Below are positions 1-8,313 of a stretch of 64,000 nucleotides of DNA, piece after piece. Position 1 is the first letter of the stretch. Each line of letters opens with the position of its first letter. The position numbers were made by a program, and so were the translations under genes. The notes beneath the pieces were generated by a model. It was not told where the DNA came from and did no database searches. It was given only the letters and a program-made list of their open reading frames with translations. The DNA is from an uncultured Victivallales bacterium (lineage in GTDB: Bacteria; Verrucomicrobiota; Lentisphaeria; Victivallales; UBA1829): NCBI GenBank assembly GCA_944390795.1, contig CALXRI010000002.1, positions 62,001 through 126,000 on the forward strand, read 5' to 3'.

Positions 1-1
1 A

Positions 2-1612
2 AATGCAATCCGCCCGAAAGTTCTGCCGCTGCTCTACTGGACGCAGCGCGGACAGCTGGACCGTTTTTCCGGACTGCCGGATGTGCGGGAGTCCACGGCG
101 GACGCCATTCTCCCGGCGGACGCCTTCCGCCCCGTCGGAACGGTCTCTTTCGCAGGACGCACCGACTATCATGACGAACCGATGACCGAACATGAAGCTT
201 CCGGCGAGTTTCTGAACGGCAATCTTCTCTTCTGCGAGAACGCCTCCGGCGCAGGCTTCCTCTTTCTGCAGGAGGCTCCGCCCAGCGGCGAACGCCGCGA
301 CATGGAAGCTTATGACTTCCGGATTCGCGGCAATGAAATCCTCTCCTGCTCCTGGGGCGTTCACCCGTCTGAAATCCGTCCGGACAGAACGTTTCAGGGA
401 TACCGCCACGACCTCATCGTCTATCATTCGGCATCTGAACGGGATTCGCTCCTGAAGGCGTTTCTGAAAAAGCGTTTTTCCGCCAAACCCGCATCGGTCA
501 TGGTCAATCCCTGGGGATGCGGACAGTTCCCGAAACTGGTTTCCGAAGCGTTCCTGATCGAGGAGATGAAAGCCGCGCCGGAAGTCGGGGCGACGCATTA
601 TCAGATCGACGACGCATGGGAGGAAGGCGGAGCCCTGTTCGAGCTCGGTGTCCGGAACCGTCATGTCACGGAGCGGTTCTGGCGGATTTCCCGGGAGCGC
701 CTCAACGGCACATTCGCACCGATCATGAAGGCGGCCAAGGAGGCGGGAATTGAACCGGGGCTCTGGACGGCGCCCTCGTTCAACTGCGAGTATCAGGACT
801 GGAAGGCGTTTGCGGAAAGAATTCTCGAACTCCATCGTGAATACGGCTTCCGGGCCTTCAAGATCGACGCTGTCATGATCCGCACCAGCGAAGCGGAGGA
901 GAACCTGCGCAGTCTTCTGGACTTCGTCCGGGAGAAAACAGGCGGAACCGTCTACTTCAACCTTGACACGACCAACGGGCAGCGTCCCGGCTATTTCCTT
1001 TTTCTGGAATACGGGAATATTTTTCTGGAGAACCGCTACGTATGCCACACTTGGGGCGTCGGCTACCATCCTGAGAAGACTCTGCGCAATCTCTGGCGTC
1101 TTGCAAAATACATGCGGACGCAGGAGCTCCAGATTGAAGTGCCCTATGCGGGAGACATCAATCCGGAGTTTTACGCGAAAAAGACATGGGTTCCCCCGCA
1201 GACCTATCCGCAGGAATACTGGGCGGCAATCGCAATGTTCGCCAATCCCCTGCTCTGGTTTGCGCCTTCCAGAGTCAGGCCGGAAGACCGCGGGGCAATC
1301 CGCGGCGTCATGGAAATCCATAAAAAATACCGCGATGCCATTTTCGCCGGCGAGATTCTCCCGGTCGGACAGGAACCGTCGGGGAAAGCGCATACCGGGC
1401 TTCTCTCACGGAACGATGCTGCGGGCAAAGCCTGTCTGATCCTCTACCGCGAGGCGGGCGCTCCGGAAGGAAATGCGCAGTTCGCTCTTCCGGGAGTCCG
1501 GGCGGAACACTGGAGTGTCGTCACGGGAAGCGGCAATGTCATCCGGAGCGCTCCGGGACGGATCGCGGTCGCGATGCCGCGCGCCTCGTATCTGATGCTG
1601 GAATCCATCTGA
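2..1612 (+). CDS. Alpha-galactosidase-like glycoside hydrolase (clan GH-D, GH36/GH27-like), 5' partial
   Basis: The frame is open to the left edge of the window, so the true start lies upstream. A GTG at 83 is only an internal possible start, because the residues encoded before it (LPLLYWTQRG) also look like genuine protein. The visible 536 codons resemble retaining clan-D alpha-galactosidases: a barrel segment starting near MVNPWGCGQF, a THYQIDDAWEE strand, GLWTAPSFNCEY, then FKIDAVMI, where the Asp is in the position expected of the nucleophile, and NLDTTNGQRPGYF. A C-terminal beta-sandwich follows after about codon 440. Such enzymes release alpha-linked galactose or related sugars. No signal peptide can be judged because the N-terminus is missing. 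The gltS-like gene starts 30 bp downstream on the same strand. The family call comes from motif resemblance; the exact substrate is unknown. Confidence 0.66.
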   Translation, partial: NAIRPKVLPLLYWTQRGQLDRFSGLPDVRESTADAILPADAFRPVGTVSFAGRTDYHDEPMTEHEASGEFLNGNLLFCENASGAGFLFLQEAPPSGERRDMEAYDFRIRGNEILSCSWGVHPSEIRPDRTFQGYRHDLIVYHSASERDSLLKAFLKKRFSAKPASVMVNPWGCGQFPKLVSEAFLIEEMKAAPEVGATHYQIDDAWEEGGALFELGVRNRHVTERFWRISRERLNGTFAPIMKAAKEAGIEPGLWTAPSFNCEYQDWKAFAERILELHREYGFRAFKIDAVMIRTSEAEENLRSLLDFVREKTGGTVYFNLDTTNGQRPGYFLFLEYGNIFLENRYVCHTWGVGYHPEKTLRNLWRLAKYMRTQELQIEVPYAGDINPEFYAKKTWVPPQTYPQEYWAAIAMFANPLLWFAPSRVRPEDRGAIRGVMEIHKKYRDAIFAGEILPVGQEPSGKAHTGLLSRNDAAGKACLILYREAGAPEGNAQFALPGVRAEHWSVVTGSGNVIRSAPGRIAVAMPRASYLMLESI

Positions 1613-1642
1613 AAAAAACAATTCATGACGCCGAGCTAAAAC

Positions 1643-3004
1643 ATGGTGATCGTAATGTCGTTCTGCGGACTCTGTCTGCTGCTTGCGGCGGGAAAAATTC
1701 TCCGGAGTCTGATCCCGCTCTTCCAGAAACTCTATCTGCCCGCATCTGTAATCGGCGGCATTGTCGGACTGCTTCTGATCAATACGGCTGGGCCGCATCT
1801 GTCGCAGAACTGGTTTGCCGGATGGACGGCGCTGCCGGGATTTCTCATCAATGTCGTATTCGCATCGCTGTTTCTCGGCGCACCGACGCCGAAACTGCGC
1901 GGGATCTGGAACATCACGGCACCCCAGCTCTGCTTCGGTCAGATCATCGCCTGGGGGCAGTATGCGGTCGGGCTCGGGCTGACGGGGTTGGTGCTGATGC
2001 CGCTTTTCGGCGTGCCGATCCAGTTCGGCAATCTTCTGGAAATCGGATTTGAGGGGGGGCACGGCACTGTCGCAGGACTGACGGAATCCTTTGAAAAACT
2101 GCACTGGGAGGCGGGAAAGGATCTCGGTTTCGCGATGGCGACCGCCGGAATGATTCTCGGAATCGTCATCGGCATGTGCCTTATCAACTGGGCGGCGCGT
2201 CACGGGCACATCACCAGCATCCGCAGTTTTGCCGACCAGTCGAAACTGGAGCAGTGCGGAGTCTATCCACCCGGGGAACAGCCGTCCGCTGGGCGGCAGA
2301 CCGTCTTTTCCGACTCCGTCGACTCCCTTGCGCTTCACATCGCACTGATCGGAATCGCAGTGCTGATCGGCTACGGTTTCAAGGAGCTTCTCCTGCTGCT
2401 GGACACTGTCGCGCCGGAAGGGGTCAGGGAAATGCACATTCTTCCGAGCTTCCCGCTGTTTCCGCTGTGCATGATCGGCGGACTTCTGCTTCAGACGCTG
2501 CTGCGGATCACCAAACTGCACATCATCGCGGACCATGCGCAGATGCAGCGTCTTGCGGGAGCGGCCCTCGACTTTCTGGTGCTCTCGGCAGTGGCATCGA
2601 TCCGCATCGATTTTGTCGCGGCATACTGGCTGCCGCTGCTGCTCCTGATCGTCTTCGGCGCGCTCTGGAACGTCTTCGGCGTCCTGTATCTGGCGCCGCG
2701 GCTTTTCAAAGTGGCTTGGTTTGAACGCGCAATCGCGGAATTCGGTCAGGCTTCCGGCGTCACGGCGACGGGACTTCTGCTGCTGCGGACCGTCGATCCG
2801 GACAACAAAACCTGCGCAGCTTCGGCGTTCGGATACAAACAGCTCTTCCATGAACCCTTCATGGGAGGAGGAATCATCACCTCGCTGGCCCTGCCCGTCG
2901 TCATGGCCCGGGGCGGCGGTCTCCTTTTCTGGATCATCAGCGTGGCGGGCGTGATCTTCTGGTTTCTGCTCTGGTTCTTCCTGCTGCGCGGCAGAACGGA
3001 ATAA
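1643..3004 (+). CDS. gltS: Sodium:glutamate symporter (ESS/GltS family)
   Basis: This 453-residue, very hydrophobic inner-membrane protein has about eleven or twelve predicted helices. The family signature GGHGTVAG lies near residue 150 (FEGGHGTVAGLTESF), in the first of the two inverted halves that build the ESS fold. A second-half hairpin is seen around EFGQASGVTATGLLLLRTVDP. Family members import glutamate with Na+. At 453 residues it is somewhat longer than the E. coli protein (about 400), with a central polar loop around residues 195-230. An in-frame TAA at 1637 fixes the upstream limit, so ATG 1643 is the first start; ATG 1655 is an alternative. It lies 30 bp behind the alpha-galactosidase-like gene. 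A symmetric hairpin follows its stop. The family is secure; the substrate is inferred. Confidence 0.85.
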   Translation: MVIVMSFCGLCLLLAAGKILRSLIPLFQKLYLPASVIGGIVGLLLINTAGPHLSQNWFAGWTALPGFLINVVFASLFLGAPTPKLRGIWNITAPQLCFGQIIAWGQYAVGLGLTGLVLMPLFGVPIQFGNLLEIGFEGGHGTVAGLTESFEKLHWEAGKDLGFAMATAGMILGIVIGMCLINWAARHGHITSIRSFADQSKLEQCGVYPPGEQPSAGRQTVFSDSVDSLALHIALIGIAVLIGYGFKELLLLLDTVAPEGVREMHILPSFPLFPLCMIGGLLLQTLLRITKLHIIADHAQMQRLAGAALDFLVLSAVASIRIDFVAAYWLPLLLLIVFGALWNVFGVLYLAPRLFKVAWFERAIAEFGQASGVTATGLLLLRTVDPDNKTCAASAFGYKQLFHEPFMGGGIITSLALPVVMARGGGLLFWIISVAGVIFWFLLWFFLLRGRTE

Positions 3005-3036
3005 CATCGCTTCTGACTCCGACCATCGAAACAGAA

Positions 3037-3070
3037 AAGGCGGAAGCGCATTTCCTTACGCTTCCGCCTT
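3037..3070. terminator. Bidirectional hairpin between convergent gltS-like and SSS symporter genes
   Basis: A perfect 12-bp inverted repeat (AAGGCGGAAGCG / CGCTTCCGCCTT) has a 10-nt loop and lies between two converging genes. On the minus strand the stem is followed by TT and a short T-rich stretch; on the plus strand the T-tract is weak. It probably terminates both transcripts. Confidence 0.75.
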
Positions 3071-3110
3071 GATCCTCTCTCCCCGCAGGCCGCACGGGGA
3101 GGCACCACCT

Positions 3111-5438
3111 TCAGTTATTCTTTCCGGCGGATTCCGCCGCATTTTTCACATTCGGAAGCAGATCCTCTGGGGAAACCGGTATGACTACGCGCCCGTCATC
3201 CAGATAATCCTCTTCCTTCTCCTTGAGACGCCGAAAAAGACGGCAGAGATCGACAGTGCCGCCGATCGAGAACCAGATCGTGGACACCACGGCCACAATA
3301 CCCGGCACCAGGAGCATGGTGATATGAAATTTGATCGCCCACCAGTGATTCGGCCACTGATAGATGGAATTCCAGATCACAATCCCGACAAAGCAGAGGA
3401 GGAATCCCCAGCCGAAAGACCAGAGAAATACGCTCCAGGCAAGGATTTTGTCCCCGCGCGTATAATTCGAGTCGATGCCGATCAGTTTGGAAAAGACGGT
3501 ATGGATGTTCCACGGAATCTTTTCAAGCGTCTTCCCCTCCTCTGCATAGACACCGCGGTGAAGCATGCGTTCCAGATTGAAGGGCTTCCGGCAGGTCACA
3601 AGAGACAGTCCGACATAAAGCAGGATTGCCACCATCATCGCGATAAAGTAAATTTCCTGGGAGTTCACAGGGAAACGATCCGGCGTGACCTTCCAGACAA
3701 TATAGGGATTGAACGGAGCGGACACCGTTTCAAAGAACCAGGAAACCGGCTTGACCAGATTCGTATCCTCGAGGAAGGGATAAATGTACTTCGCCCAGGT
3801 CTGCTGGCAGAGAATGCCCGCGACGGCAAGGAACGATCCAGAGCCCAGCGCGGCGAATGCTCCGGCGGAGGTGCCGCGCTTCCAGTAGAGCCCGAAGACG
3901 ATGACCGGTCCCGCTCCGCCGAGCCAGATGGCTCCGGTAATGGCGAAAAACATCAGAATGTAATCCATCTGCGCAAAGAAGTAAGAGAAGAGGAAGGCGA
4001 AAACCGCCACCCCTGCAATGATGCCGCGCAGAAGATTCAGCTGCTGCCTGGGAGTGAATGGCGTCTTGCGGAACGGCAGAATGATATCCTGCACAATGAT
4101 GCTTCCCCAGGAGTGCATATAGGTCGTGTCCGTGGAAATCATCAGGAAGATCAGAAGGGCGCAGAGGACGCCCGTGATTCCCATGGGAAGCATTTCCCGC
4201 AGCGCGACGGGAACCAGCATCTGGTGATAGATCGTTCCGATCGTCTGCGCGGTACCCTTGTCCACGGTGGCGACCGCGGCCTGTGCGGCCTCCCTGTATT
4301 TTCCGGGATCAAGCGGCTTGGAAAGATCGAATTTCGGATCCTTCTTCAGGATTTCCTTCATGGCCGGCGTGACTGTGCCTGTTTTCGTCAGAGTCTCGAC
4401 ATCCTGGCGGATGGCATCGAAACGTTTCTCATGAGCCATCTCCGCCATGGTCTTGGCGGTCAGCTGGCGATGCACGGAATCAGCCTCCTTCTTGAAGTCG
4501 ATGTGTGTCATATAGGTATAGCCGGCGACCGCCAGGAGAACGATCATCATAGTGGAAAATCCGGCGCGCCATGTTCCCAGAAGTCCGCCCATTTTCTGTT
4601 CATGCGCATTGGCGGCCGCGACGTTGTAGCCCTGCGTTCCGCTCCACGCCATGCGGTTGAAGATCGAACTGAAAATGCCGACAAACACATAGAAGAGGTT
4701 GAAGGTGCGCATGTTCTTGATGTCATAGGGATTGAGCATGCTCTCGCCGGGTGCGCGGTCCATCAGAGCGGGCACCATCTCACCGTTCCAGGAGAAGCGG
4801 TAGAAAATATAGGCGACAATGATCGCATACAGCGGATAGGAAACCAGCCCCTGCACGCAGTCCGTCACCATGATGGTGATCTGACCGCCCATCGTCACGA
4901 TCCAGACGGCTATGCCGAGGAACAGCAGCATCAGAAGTCCGAAGGTGGAAAACTTCCAGCCGCAGACGTAGAAATGAACGGGAAGATCAAGAAAATACAT
5001 CATGCAGCGCGCGCCCACGGCGGGGAAAATCGCATAGTTGATCACGCCGGAAATGGATTGCAGAACCGCGGCGAAAATACGGAAGGCGCGGTTGTAGCGC
5101 ATTTCAAAGAACTGTCCCATTGTCATCGCCTTGGTCTCGCGGAAGCGATAGGTGCAGAATCCCGTCAGCCCGAAAATCAGTCCGAGCGGCGCGGCAATCG
5201 CACTCCAGAAGCTGACCGCGAATCCGCAGGAATAATACATTTCCCACATCGCGACAAGCGAAATCAGCCCCATGCCGGCCTCCCCGCTGGCGACACAGAT
5301 CACATAACGGCCCGCCACGCGGCCCGCGGCAAGAAAGTCGGCAACGCTTTTCACATACTTCTGCGATTTCAATCCGATCACCAGAACGACCAGCAACGGA
5401 ATGAACACGATAATCCAATCCAGCCAAAACATAAACAA
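3111..5438 (-). CDS. Sodium:solute symporter (SSS family), with long extramembrane insertion
   Basis: This 775-residue polytopic membrane protein has the SSS/SLC5 layout: a first helix right at the N-terminus, then RVAGRYVICVASGEAGMGLIS, which matches the conserved TM1-TM2 region, and a core of about thirteen helices. Members couple uptake of sugars, carboxylates, amino acids or similar solutes to Na+. Two features are unusual. A soluble stretch of roughly 100 residues (about 310-410, rich in Lys, Glu and Ala) interrupts the helices, and the C-terminal tail after the last helix is long and acidic. The substrate cannot be read from the sequence. The start at 5438 is preceded by only a weak AAGG. 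A good promoter lies about 190 bp upstream, giving a long leader. It converges with the gltS-like gene and diverges from ackA. Confidence 0.85.
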   Translation of the reverse strand: MFMFWLDWIIVFIPLLVVLVIGLKSQKYVKSVADFLAAGRVAGRYVICVASGEAGMGLISLVAMWEMYYSCGFAVSFWSAIAAPLGLIFGLTGFCTYRFRETKAMTMGQFFEMRYNRAFRIFAAVLQSISGVINYAIFPAVGARCMMYFLDLPVHFYVCGWKFSTFGLLMLLFLGIAVWIVTMGGQITIMVTDCVQGLVSYPLYAIIVAYIFYRFSWNGEMVPALMDRAPGESMLNPYDIKNMRTFNLFYVFVGIFSSIFNRMAWSGTQGYNVAAANAHEQKMGGLLGTWRAGFSTMMIVLLAVAGYTYMTHIDFKKEADSVHRQLTAKTMAEMAHEKRFDAIRQDVETLTKTGTVTPAMKEILKKDPKFDLSKPLDPGKYREAAQAAVATVDKGTAQTIGTIYHQMLVPVALREMLPMGITGVLCALLIFLMISTDTTYMHSWGSIIVQDIILPFRKTPFTPRQQLNLLRGIIAGVAVFAFLFSYFFAQMDYILMFFAITGAIWLGGAGPVIVFGLYWKRGTSAGAFAALGSGSFLAVAGILCQQTWAKYIYPFLEDTNLVKPVSWFFETVSAPFNPYIVWKVTPDRFPVNSQEIYFIAMMVAILLYVGLSLVTCRKPFNLERMLHRGVYAEEGKTLEKIPWNIHTVFSKLIGIDSNYTRGDKILAWSVFLWSFGWGFLLCFVGIVIWNSIYQWPNHWWAIKFHITMLLVPGIVAVVSTIWFSIGGTVDLCRLFRRLKEKEEDYLDDGRVVIPVSPEDLLPNVKNAAESAGKNN

Positions 5439-5876
5439 CCTTTTATTTCATTAGAATTCTGCACTTTCCGAAAAAACTTATGTTCCCCTCCCCTGTCCGT
5501 ATCCGGCATCTGTTATGTGGAATCATTCTTTTTCATGACGGGCTTTTCTTTCATAATCCTTGTTTTTGAAAAAAATCACAGTTCAGAAAATCCTCTGAAA
5601 AACGGCACGCAGCAAACGCGTTTCTACAATATAACAGGAATCTGAGGGAAAGTCAATCCGGCAAACCGGTTTCGGAATCATTTTTTATGGAACAATTTTC
5701 CGGCTCCGCATGCTTCTGAAGGCACGAGGGGAACCGTGACGGGAAAACAGGGAAAAAGAGTTTTTTTTCTGGAAAAGAGCCGTGAGACATTTTTCTTTCC
5801 GGGAAAATGTGCTATATTTTTTTCATTCTTTTATCAATGAAACGATAATAATGCAACAAGCCGAAGGAAACAAGAA
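5439..5876. other. Divergent control region between SSS symporter and ackA
   Basis: This 438-bp AT-richer stretch has no convincing gene. It holds the minus-strand promoter at 5628-5656, a small hairpin (TTCAGA/TCTGAA at 5582-5599) inside the symporter leader, and an A/T-rich segment before ackA. The ackA start has AAGGAA eight bases upstream. A possible weak -10 for ackA is TATATT at 5813-5818, without a clear -35. Confidence 0.5.
5628..5656 (-). promoter_or_regulatory. Sigma70-type promoter for the SSS symporter
   Basis: Read on the minus strand it is TTGACT, 17 bp, TATATT. Transcription would start near 5620 and leave an untranslated leader of about 180 nt before the start codon at 5438. 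Confidence 0.6.
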
Positions 5877-7085
5877 ATGAAAGTACTGGTTATCAATTCG
5901 GGAAGCTCCTCTCTGAAATTCACGCTTTTCTCCATGGCGGCAGGCGAGGAGAAAATGATCGCATCGGGCCAGGTGGAACGCGTCGGCAGCGACAAACCGA
6001 ACCTGATCTATAAACGCCCTGACGGATTCAAGCTGGAAGTCTCTCCAAAAGTGACCAATCACGCCGATGCGCTGAAGGCGGTCTGCGAAGAACTGGTCAA
6101 TCCCGAACACGGCGTGCTGAAAAGCCTTTCCGAAGTCTCCGCGATCGGGCACCGCGTCCTTCACGGCGGAGAAAAAGTCACGATGCCGGTTCTGGTTACC
6201 AAGGAGGTCAAGGACATCATTCTCGAATGCTTCCCGCTCGGCCCGCTTCACAATCCGGCGAATCTGACCGGCATCGAGGCCTGCGAGGAGATTTTCCCCG
6301 GCGTACCCAATGTCGCGGTGTTCGACACGCAGTTTCATCAGACGATGCCCCCGGAAGCCTATCTTTACGCCATTCCTTACGACTACTATAAAAAATACGG
6401 CATCCGCAAATACGGCTTCCATGGAACCAGCCATCATTTCGTCACCAAGGCGACGGCGGAATTCCTGGGCAAAAGCATGGAGGACACCACCATCATCACC
6501 TGCCATCTCGGAAACGGATGCAGCATGGCGGCGATCAAGAACGGCAAGGTCATTGACACGACCATGGGACTCACCCCGCTGGAAGGACTGATGATGGGAA
6601 CCAGAAGCGGAGACATGGATCCTGCCGCGGTCATCCGTCTTGTCCAGATCGGCAACACGCCGGATGAGGTCGACACGATCCTCAACAAGAAATCCGGTCT
6701 GCTCGGCATCGGCGGAATCGGAAGCGGAGACATGCGCGACATGCTCAACGCCGCGTCGGAAGGCAATCAGCAGGCGGAACTTGCGATCAAAATGTTTGTC
6801 CGTCGCGTCGTGAAATACGTCGGAGCCTACTTCGTGCTCCTCGGAGGGATCGACGCCCTTGTCTTCACCGGCGGAATCGGAGAATATTCTCTGCCGATCC
6901 GCGAGAAGATCGTCGACGGAATCGGCGCCCTCAATGTCCGTCTCGATCCGGAAAAGAACAAGGCATGCTTCGGAAAGAAAGGCATTATTTCAACGGATGA
7001 CAGCGCATGGAAACTGATCGTCATGCCGACCAATGAGGAGCTCATGATCGCGCGGCATGTCCTGAGCGTGCTCGCCGCGAAATAA
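5877..7085 (+). CDS. ackA: Acetate kinase
   Basis: A 402-residue protein of typical acetokinase length. It forms acetyl phosphate from acetate and ATP, or in fermentation makes ATP from acetyl phosphate, in the cytoplasm. The N-terminal signature VLVINSGSSSLKF is present, as are the central block GHRVLHGGEK, FDTQFHQTMP with the catalytic Asp, the HGTSH block, the phosphate-binding CHLGNGCSMAAIKNGK, and TRSGDMDP. The C-terminal VFTGGIGEYS is the adenosine motif. The gene stands alone; no phosphotransacetylase is beside it, although the two are often linked. A strong terminator follows. It points to acetate as a fermentation product. Confidence 0.97.
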   Translation: MKVLVINSGSSSLKFTLFSMAAGEEKMIASGQVERVGSDKPNLIYKRPDGFKLEVSPKVTNHADALKAVCEELVNPEHGVLKSLSEVSAIGHRVLHGGEKVTMPVLVTKEVKDIILECFPLGPLHNPANLTGIEACEEIFPGVPNVAVFDTQFHQTMPPEAYLYAIPYDYYKKYGIRKYGFHGTSHHFVTKATAEFLGKSMEDTTIITCHLGNGCSMAAIKNGKVIDTTMGLTPLEGLMMGTRSGDMDPAAVIRLVQIGNTPDEVDTILNKKSGLLGIGGIGSGDMRDMLNAASEGNQQAELAIKMFVRRVVKYVGAYFVLLGGIDALVFTGGIGEYSLPIREKIVDGIGALNVRLDPEKNKACFGKKGIISTDDSAWKLIVMPTNEELMIARHVLSVLAAK

Positions 7086-7128
7086 AGACAAACGGATCCG
7101 GCGCGGAAAACGACGGAATCGAAGAACT

Positions 7129-7161
7129 GCCCGGTGCGGATCAGCTCCGCATCGGGCTTTT
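7129..7161 (+). terminator. Rho-independent terminator of ackA
   Basis: A 12-bp stem (GCCCGGTGCGGA pairing with TCCGCATCGGGC, one G-U pair) with a 5-nt loop is followed directly by TTTT. It lies 43 bp after the ackA stop. Confidence 0.8.
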
Positions 7162-7186
7162 CCGTCTCCGGATCCGGAGACGGAAA
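7159..7186. repeat. Perfect 28-bp palindrome between ackA and the RidA-like gene
   Basis: TTTCCGTCTCCGGA followed by its exact reverse complement, centred on GGATCC at 7170-7175, gives a palindrome with no spacer. It abuts the ackA terminator and lies 9 bp from the stop of the converging minus-strand gene. It may end or stabilise the minus-strand mRNA, but no T-tract follows. Confidence 0.6.
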
Positions 7187-7194
7187 GGAATGAT

Positions 7195-8313
7195 TCAGGA
7201 GAAAGGCGCGAAGGCGGAATCCCCCTTCGCATTCACGGCAACGCACTCCATCTCCACAAGCCACGCGGGACGGCAGACGGGAGCGCGCACGGCAACAAGC
7301 GGCAGATCCGGAACAAGGCGTTTTTCCAGAATGTGCAGGACACGGGAAGCATCCGCCGGATCGCGCAGGTAGACGGTCGCCCATTTCAAATCGCCGAGCG
7401 TTCCGCCGGAACTCTCCAGCAGGGCGGAAACATTCTCCACAAGGCGTTCCGTCTGTTTCTCCACGTTGAACGGATGCACGACCTGCCCATCCGCGTCGAT
7501 GCTCGCGGTTCCCGAAATGAAGTAGTGGGAACGGTCGCCGAGCACCAGACGCGTCCCGCGCTCAAAACTCACACCATACAGCGCTGTCGGCGAGAGCATC
7601 GCAGGCGCGGAGAGATAGATCTGCTGGCCGCGCCGGAGGTTCATCCAGTTGACCGAATCCATCTGGACCAGACGGGAAGGCCTGGCCATCTGCCCCTCGA
7701 TTCCGGTGCTTGCTATGAAGTGTGTGGAGCTGGAAAGTCCGTTCGCGGCGAAGAATTCATTGCGCGCTGCGACCAGTCCTCTGTAATTGTTGTCCACGTC
7801 GCGGCAGTAGAGCCATGTGCGGACGGTATTGGCTTCGACGGTTCCCTGATGAGAAGCCAGCATGCGCTTGAGCGCCTCGAATTCCCCGGAGGTCTGCTCT
7901 GCGCTTCCCGCGACAGCGGGATCGGGCGTCTGAAACCAGAGGATTCTGTAATTTTTCGTCACACACTCCAGCGCCCCGTCATGAAGCTGTTTGAGTTTGC
8001 TTCCGCACCAGTGCCATGCCTCCAGCGCGATCCGGGAACCGCATGCGGGCGGTTGTCCCACGACGGAAATGAACGAGGAACGACCTTTGATCAGTTCGCA
8101 GAGAAACGGCATCTGATTCGTCACGTCGCTCAGATGAAAGCGCAGGAGAATTTCGCTTTCAAGCGAACAGCCGTGCGTCGCGAGAAATGCATGATACGCT
8201 TTGAAAAGCGCCTCTGCCTCCGCGGCGAAATCCTTTCCCGGGGCGGAAACGCCCGAGAAAAAATGTTCGGCAATACCGCCGTTTCCCGTGGAAAATTCCG
8301 AATGCCTGAACAT
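7195..8313 (-). CDS. Tandem-domain RidA/YjgF-like protein
   Basis: The 372-residue protein looks like two RidA-fold units. The C-terminal one (about residues 235-365) has the family pattern: HYFISGTASIDADG, a helix with LLESSGGTLGDLKWATVYLRD, then VRAPVCRPAWLVEMECVAV, which keeps the Arg that binds carboxylates in RidA and the LVE(I/M)E strand. The N-terminal unit (1-110) is more diverged. RidA proteins hydrolyse reactive enamine/imine intermediates, and tandem relatives include chorismatase-like enzymes. The start has AAGGAGG nine bases upstream and overlaps the stop of the preceding gene (TAATG), so it is translationally coupled to the PPC-domain gene. It is the last gene of the DUF1549-DUF1501-PPC operon. 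The catalytic role is unknown. Confidence 0.75.
   Translation of the reverse strand: MFRHSEFSTGNGGIAEHFFSGVSAPGKDFAAEAEALFKAYHAFLATHGCSLESEILLRFHLSDVTNQMPFLCELIKGRSSFISVVGQPPACGSRIALEAWHWCGSKLKQLHDGALECVTKNYRILWFQTPDPAVAGSAEQTSGEFEALKRMLASHQGTVEANTVRTWLYCRDVDNNYRGLVAARNEFFAANGLSSSTHFIASTGIEGQMARPSRLVQMDSVNWMNLRRGQQIYLSAPAMLSPTALYGVSFERGTRLVLGDRSHYFISGTASIDADGQVVHPFNVEKQTERLVENVSALLESSGGTLGDLKWATVYLRDPADASRVLHILEKRLVPDLPLVAVRAPVCRPAWLVEMECVAVNAKGDSAFAPFS

Noticed and set aside
3069-5645. 858-codon plus-strand frame opposite the SSS symporter
   Set aside because: Antisense shadow of a clear membrane transporter; same codon-avoidance cause.
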